Shown here: positions 60,070-64,000 of the stretch, piece after piece
Layout: every line of letters begins with the position of its first letter
How positions within the stretch are numbered: position 1 is the stretch's first letter
Assembly (NCBI GenBank): GCA_013204595.1
Contig: JABMNK010000052.1
Coordinates: 23,865 to 87,864, forward strand
DNA length: 64,000 nt
Direction: 5' to 3'
Source of the DNA: Flammeovirgaceae bacterium
GTDB taxonomy: Bacteria; Bacteroidota; Bacteroidia; Cytophagales; Cyclobacteriaceae
The notes under the pieces: generated by a model
What the model was told of the DNA's origin: nothing
Seen by the model: the letters and a program-made list of their open reading frames with translations, nothing else
The model's database searches: none
Position numbers and translations under genes: made by a program

Positions 60070-62262
60070 ATGAGATGCTTATTTGCCGTGATCGGAATTT
60101 TTCCCTTCTTAACATTTGCCCAAACAAAAACGATTGACACCAAGGTTCGACCTGAACATAACGCCGTAGCGATCTCCGAGGTGCCCATCGTCGATGGGGA
60201 GGTCATTAATGATCCACTTTGGCAAGGCATCGTGCCGATCACAGAACTAACTCAAATCCAGCCCAATGTAGGCCTACCCGCGAGTGAGCGTACGGAGATC
60301 AGGATCGCCTATGATAGAGAGACCTTTTATGTTTCTGTCGTTTGTTTTGATAGCCAACCAGCACAATTGGTCGTTACCGATTCGCGCAGAGATGCGGCTT
60401 TGGACGAGGCGGATGCATTTTTGTTTATTCTAGACACCTACCACGACAAACAAAATGGCTTTGTTTTTGGGACCAACTCAATAGGCGTAGAATATGACGG
60501 GCAAGTGGATAATGAGGGCCAAGGCAATCTGAGTGCCAATCGTCAGCAAGGGGGCGTTATAGGGGGTTTTAATTTAAATTGGGATGCGTCATGGCTGGTC
60601 AAAACGCAGGTTGGCGATTTTGGTTGGAGTGCAGAGTTTGCCATTCCCTTGAGGACCATACGATATCAGTCGGGAGAGGAGGTAACCTGGGGCGTGAATT
60701 TTAGACGTAATATTCGTAAGACCAATGAGATTGCATATTGGTCCCCAATGCCTATTCAATTTGACATCAAGCGATTGTCCTTGGCTGGTGAATTAAAAGG
60801 ATTGTCTTTAATATCTCCAGGAAATCTCAAGGTGATTCCTTATGTGCTAGGGAATGGACAGCGAGACAGCAATGAGCGGAAGTTGGAATCAACGGGAGAA
60901 GTAGGTGTAGATATCAAATATTCATTGACGCCAAGTTTAACATTGGACCTGACCTATAACACCGATTTTGCACAGGTGGAGGTCGATGAAGTGCAGGTTA
61001 ATTTAGATCGATTCAATTTGTTTTTTCCTGAAAAAAGACCGTTTTTTTTAGAAAATGCGGGACTTTTTAGTGTAGGAAGCCCAGGGGAGGTTGATCTTTT
61101 TTTTAGTCGTAGAATAGGAATTTCCGATGACGGCAGTTTGGTGCCAATACTAGGAGGTCTACGATTGTCTGGAAAGCAGAAGAATACCAATATTGCAGTG
61201 TTGAGCATGTTTACGGACGAAGTATTGGAGAAGGACATTGCTGCCAATAACTTTACTGTGATCAGAATGAATCAACAATTGGCAAACCGTACGACTGTCG
61301 GCGGCGGCTTTATAAGCAGGTATGGAATGGGTCTAGACACCGCCAATTCCAATTCAGTTTTTGTCATGGATACCAAGATAGGATTAGGTAATAAAGCCCA
61401 GATCACTGGATATATTGCCAAAAGCCAAACGCCTGAACTGGAGGGAGAGGATGTCTCTTTTTTGATCAAGGCACAATATGAGTGGAATGGTCTCAATGCC
61501 ATTGCTGGCTATAGTGAAGTTCAGGATAATTTCAATCCCGAAGTTGGTTTTTTGCTTCGGGGAGCCTTCAGAAAGCCAGAATTTTTGGTGTTGAAACAAA
61601 TCAGGCCCAAGAAGGATTTTTTGGGAATACTAGAGCTACGGCCTCATATATCCTACCGAGGGTATTGGGATTTTGAGGGAAATCAGACAACGGGGTTTCT
61701 ACATGTAGATAACCATTGGGCTTGGAAGGGAGGATTTGAGGTTCACACAGGCGTGAACTTTACTCAGGAAGGGGTGTTAAGTGATTTTGAAATTTCGGAT
61801 GGGATAGATATTCCCGTTGGAGAATACATCAATCAAGAGGCCCAAATTATCTTTATGACCAACCCAAGTAAGGCGATGTCGATCAGTACACGTTCTGTGA
61901 TTGGGGGTTTTTTTAATGGAAATCGGGCGGCCAATAGCTTGACACTAGCGTTAAGAACAGGAGATAAATGGAATTCTTCGTTTAGTTACCAACGCAACGA
62001 CGTATCCCTAGTACAGGGCGCCTTTTCAACGGATATTTTTCGGGGTCGCTTGACCTATTCCTTCACGCCACGGATTTATGTAACTAGCTTGGTGCAATAC
62101 AATAGTGTGTCGGACACTTGGTCTGTAAATATGCGTTTTGCCGTACTAAAACAGTCCAATACTGGTTTGTTTGTTGTGCTCAACATGTTTGAAGATAGAT
62201 TGGGTAATTCTAACCGCAGCCTTACCATTAAGTATACCAGATTATTTGACTTAATTAAGTAG
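60070..62262 (+). CDS. DUF5916 / CBM9-like outer-membrane-associated protein
   Basis: Signal peptide; VDGEVINDPLWQ...TEIRIAYDRETFYVSVVCFDSQP; NFFFPEKRPFFLENAGLF-type motif. Confidence 0.85.
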   Translation: MRCLFAVIGIFPFLTFAQTKTIDTKVRPEHNAVAISEVPIVDGEVINDPLWQGIVPITELTQIQPNVGLPASERTEIRIAYDRETFYVSVVCFDSQPAQLVVTDSRRDAALDEADAFLFILDTYHDKQNGFVFGTNSIGVEYDGQVDNEGQGNLSANRQQGGVIGGFNLNWDASWLVKTQVGDFGWSAEFAIPLRTIRYQSGEEVTWGVNFRRNIRKTNEIAYWSPMPIQFDIKRLSLAGELKGLSLISPGNLKVIPYVLGNGQRDSNERKLESTGEVGVDIKYSLTPSLTLDLTYNTDFAQVEVDEVQVNLDRFNLFFPEKRPFFLENAGLFSVGSPGEVDLFFSRRIGISDDGSLVPILGGLRLSGKQKNTNIAVLSMFTDEVLEKDIAANNFTVIRMNQQLANRTTVGGGFISRYGMGLDTANSNSVFVMDTKIGLGNKAQITGYIAKSQTPELEGEDVSFLIKAQYEWNGLNAIAGYSEVQDNFNPEVGFLLRGAFRKPEFLVLKQIRPKKDFLGILELRPHISYRGYWDFEGNQTTGFLHVDNHWAWKGGFEVHTGVNFTQEGVLSDFEISDGIDIPVGEYINQEAQIIFMTNPSKAMSISTRSVIGGFFNGNRAANSLTLALRTGDKWNSSFSYQRNDVSLVQGAFSTDIFRGRLTYSFTPRIYVTSLVQYNSVSDTWSVNMRFAVLKQSNTGLFVVLNMFEDRLGNSNRSLTIKYTRLFDLIK

Positions 62263-62655
62263 CTCAGGCAGTCATTTGTGGGCCCTATTAAAAAACAAAG
62301 GCACCCCACCACAGAGTGCCTTTAACAACCAACCATAACCACTGGAGTAGAATCTCCAAATGAATCATGCCGCTAAGATGATGTCTCAATTTGAAAGCAG
62401 CAAATGAATTGGGATGAACGTAGCATTTTGATGGATGAACGCATCATTTGTTGAGTTGATTAATAAACGTTAAAAATATTTGATGATCGCTGAGTGGCCT
62501 ATAAGCGAGCAGTACTTTAATGTCCCAATCCAAAATAGATGGCAAACAGAAGATTTCGCGTATTTGAGAAGGTGGAAAATCATAGGAATGGAAGCTTTTG
62601 ACAGGAAAAATTGTAATATTGAAAATCAATAAAGCGTTAATAAATAAAAAGTATC

Positions 62656-63396
62656 ATGACAAAACTAGACGGACAGGTTGCCATCATCACTGGTGGGGCA
62701 AAAGGAATTGGCGAAGGAGCGTGTGAGGTTTTTTGCCAAGCAGGGGCCAAGGTAGTGATCTGGGATGTATTGGAGGGACAGCCGACGGCTGATCGAATCG
62801 CTAAAATGGGCGGGGAAATCAGTTTTCAAAAAGTCGATATTACCAAGCGCGATCAAATCGAAGCGGCAGTAGCCGAAATAATGTCAACATTTGGGCGCAT
62901 AGATATCTTGATAAATAATGCGGGGATCATTCGTGATAAATCTTTTTTGAAAATGTCAGATGATGATTGGAGCACGGTGTTGAACGTCAATCTTACCGGC
63001 GCTTTTAATACCTGCAAGGTCATAGTTCCTATCATGCGAGAAGCCAAATATGGAAGAATCATCAATACCTCCTCCATTAATGGGACTTTGGGGGCCTTTG
63101 GTCAGACAAATTACGCAGCCACAAAAGCCGGTATTGTAGGGTTTACCAAGTCGTTGGCTAGAGAGACGGGTAAGTACGGCATAACCGTGAATGCAGTAGC
63201 ACCGGGTTTTATCAAGTCTGAAATGACAGATAGCATGCCACAGGAAGTTATTGACGCGGGGATTGCTACCATTCCTGTGGGCAGAATAGGTACGGCGTAT
63301 GACATAGGACATGCTTATCTTTATCTAGCGTCCAAGGAGGCAAGTTTCATTACAGCGTTTACCCTGCACGTAAATGGGGGGGCGTTGCCGATATAA
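62656..63396 (+). CDS. SDR family oxidoreductase, FabG-like
   Basis: GGAKGIGEG, NNAGIIRD, S...YAATKAG, VNAVAPGFI. Confidence 0.92.
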   Translation: MTKLDGQVAIITGGAKGIGEGACEVFCQAGAKVVIWDVLEGQPTADRIAKMGGEISFQKVDITKRDQIEAAVAEIMSTFGRIDILINNAGIIRDKSFLKMSDDDWSTVLNVNLTGAFNTCKVIVPIMREAKYGRIINTSSINGTLGAFGQTNYAATKAGIVGFTKSLARETGKYGITVNAVAPGFIKSEMTDSMPQEVIDAGIATIPVGRIGTAYDIGHAYLYLASKEASFITAFTLHVNGGALPI

Positions 63397-63400
63397 TTTG

Positions 63401-64000
63401 ATGTGTATGTCTATTGAAGAGAAATTTCACTTGAAGGGAAAGGTGGCTATCGTGACGGGAGCCAGTAAGGGCATTGGCGCAGCCATAGCCTTGGCCTTGG
63501 CTGATATGGGGGCTCAAGTAGTGGTTAGCAGTCGTAAAAAGCCTGCCGTCGATGAGGTCGTAAAACAAATTATTGAGCGGGGAGGAGACGCCTACGCGGT
63601 AGTATGCAATGTCGGTGAGGAGGCGCAGCTTGAGGCGCTGATCGATCAAACTATGACCCATTATGGAGGGGTGGATATTTTGGTAAATAATGCCGCGACT
63701 AACCCTGTGTATGGCCCCCTTAATCAATCAGCGGGAGCTGTTTTTGACAAAATAATGAATGTCAACCTAAGGGCTTGTTTTTTACTTGCCAACTTGTGCC
63801 ATCCGCTGATGAAGGTGCGAGGAGGTGGATCGATTATCAATATTGCCTCGGTTGAGGGAATGAGACCAAGTGAAGGATTAGGTCTTTATAGTGTGAGTAA
63901 AGCAGGATTGATCATGCTCACCAAATCCCAGGCTAAAGAATGGGGACCAGTAGGGATTCGAAGTAATGCCATTTGTCCAGGATTGATCAAAACCAAGTTC
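63401..64000 (+). CDS. SDR family oxidoreductase (partial, runs off window)
   Basis: MCMSIEEKFHLKGKVAIVTGASKGIGAA...NNAATNPVYG...YSVSKAGL...SNAICPGLIKTKF; 4 bp after the preceding stop codon; open to window end so absent from the ORF track. Confidence 0.9.
   Translation, partial: MCMSIEEKFHLKGKVAIVTGASKGIGAAIALALADMGAQVVVSSRKKPAVDEVVKQIIERGGDAYAVVCNVGEEAQLEALIDQTMTHYGGVDILVNNAATNPVYGPLNQSAGAVFDKIMNVNLRACFLLANLCHPLMKVRGGGSIINIASVEGMRPSEGLGLYSVSKAGLIMLTKSQAKEWGPVGIRSNAICPGLIKTKF

Noticed and set aside
1-64000. CRISPR arrays, tRNA/rRNA genes, retron/DGR, prophage or defence islands
   Set aside because: No regularly spaced repeats, RT, TR/VR pairs, phage structural genes or recognisable defence genes were seen by eye; short RNA genes cannot be fully excluded without covariance-model searches.

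Overview
The window looks like a Bacteroidota (Saprospiraceae/Flavobacteriia-like) chromosomal segment. Its dominant feature is a giant, apparently perfect inverted repeat. Positions 1..20068 and 20069..40136 are reverse complements of each other with no spacer (position x pairs with 40137-x). Every ORF in the track has an exact mirror partner, and a 9-C homopolymer inside mfd is the same length in both arms. The axis (20068/20069) falls at the dyad centre of TGTTCCACGTGGAACA, which matches the ParB-binding parS consensus TGTTNCACGTGNAACA, just at the 3' end of ybeY. The simplest explanation is a fold-back or assembly chimera at a native parS palindrome. A real giant palindrome or a hairpin-type DNA end is less likely, but can be tested. 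The duplicated arm carries ybeY, an RsbW-like ATPase gene, a DUF4175-like gene, comF, gldJ-like, mfd, DUF4301, wzi-like, a zinc metalloprotease, a 2'-5' RNA ligase-like gene, DUF6702, HupE/UreJ and an M1 peptidase. Unique sequence from ~40137 to 64000 holds lipoproteins, SDRs, a class V aminotransferase-fold enzyme, a LpxL-like acyltransferase, a YdeI/CDGSH fusion, an IorAB-type molybdenum hydroxylase, a GH5, an M20-type amidohydrolase, NIPSNAP/Dabb proteins, a DUF5916 protein and tandem SDRs. Several multi-lesion pseudogenes lie at 44.2-51.3 kb. I found no CRISPR array, tRNA, rRNA, prophage or convincing transposase. I did not find a convincing new functional system; the strongest anomaly is structural.
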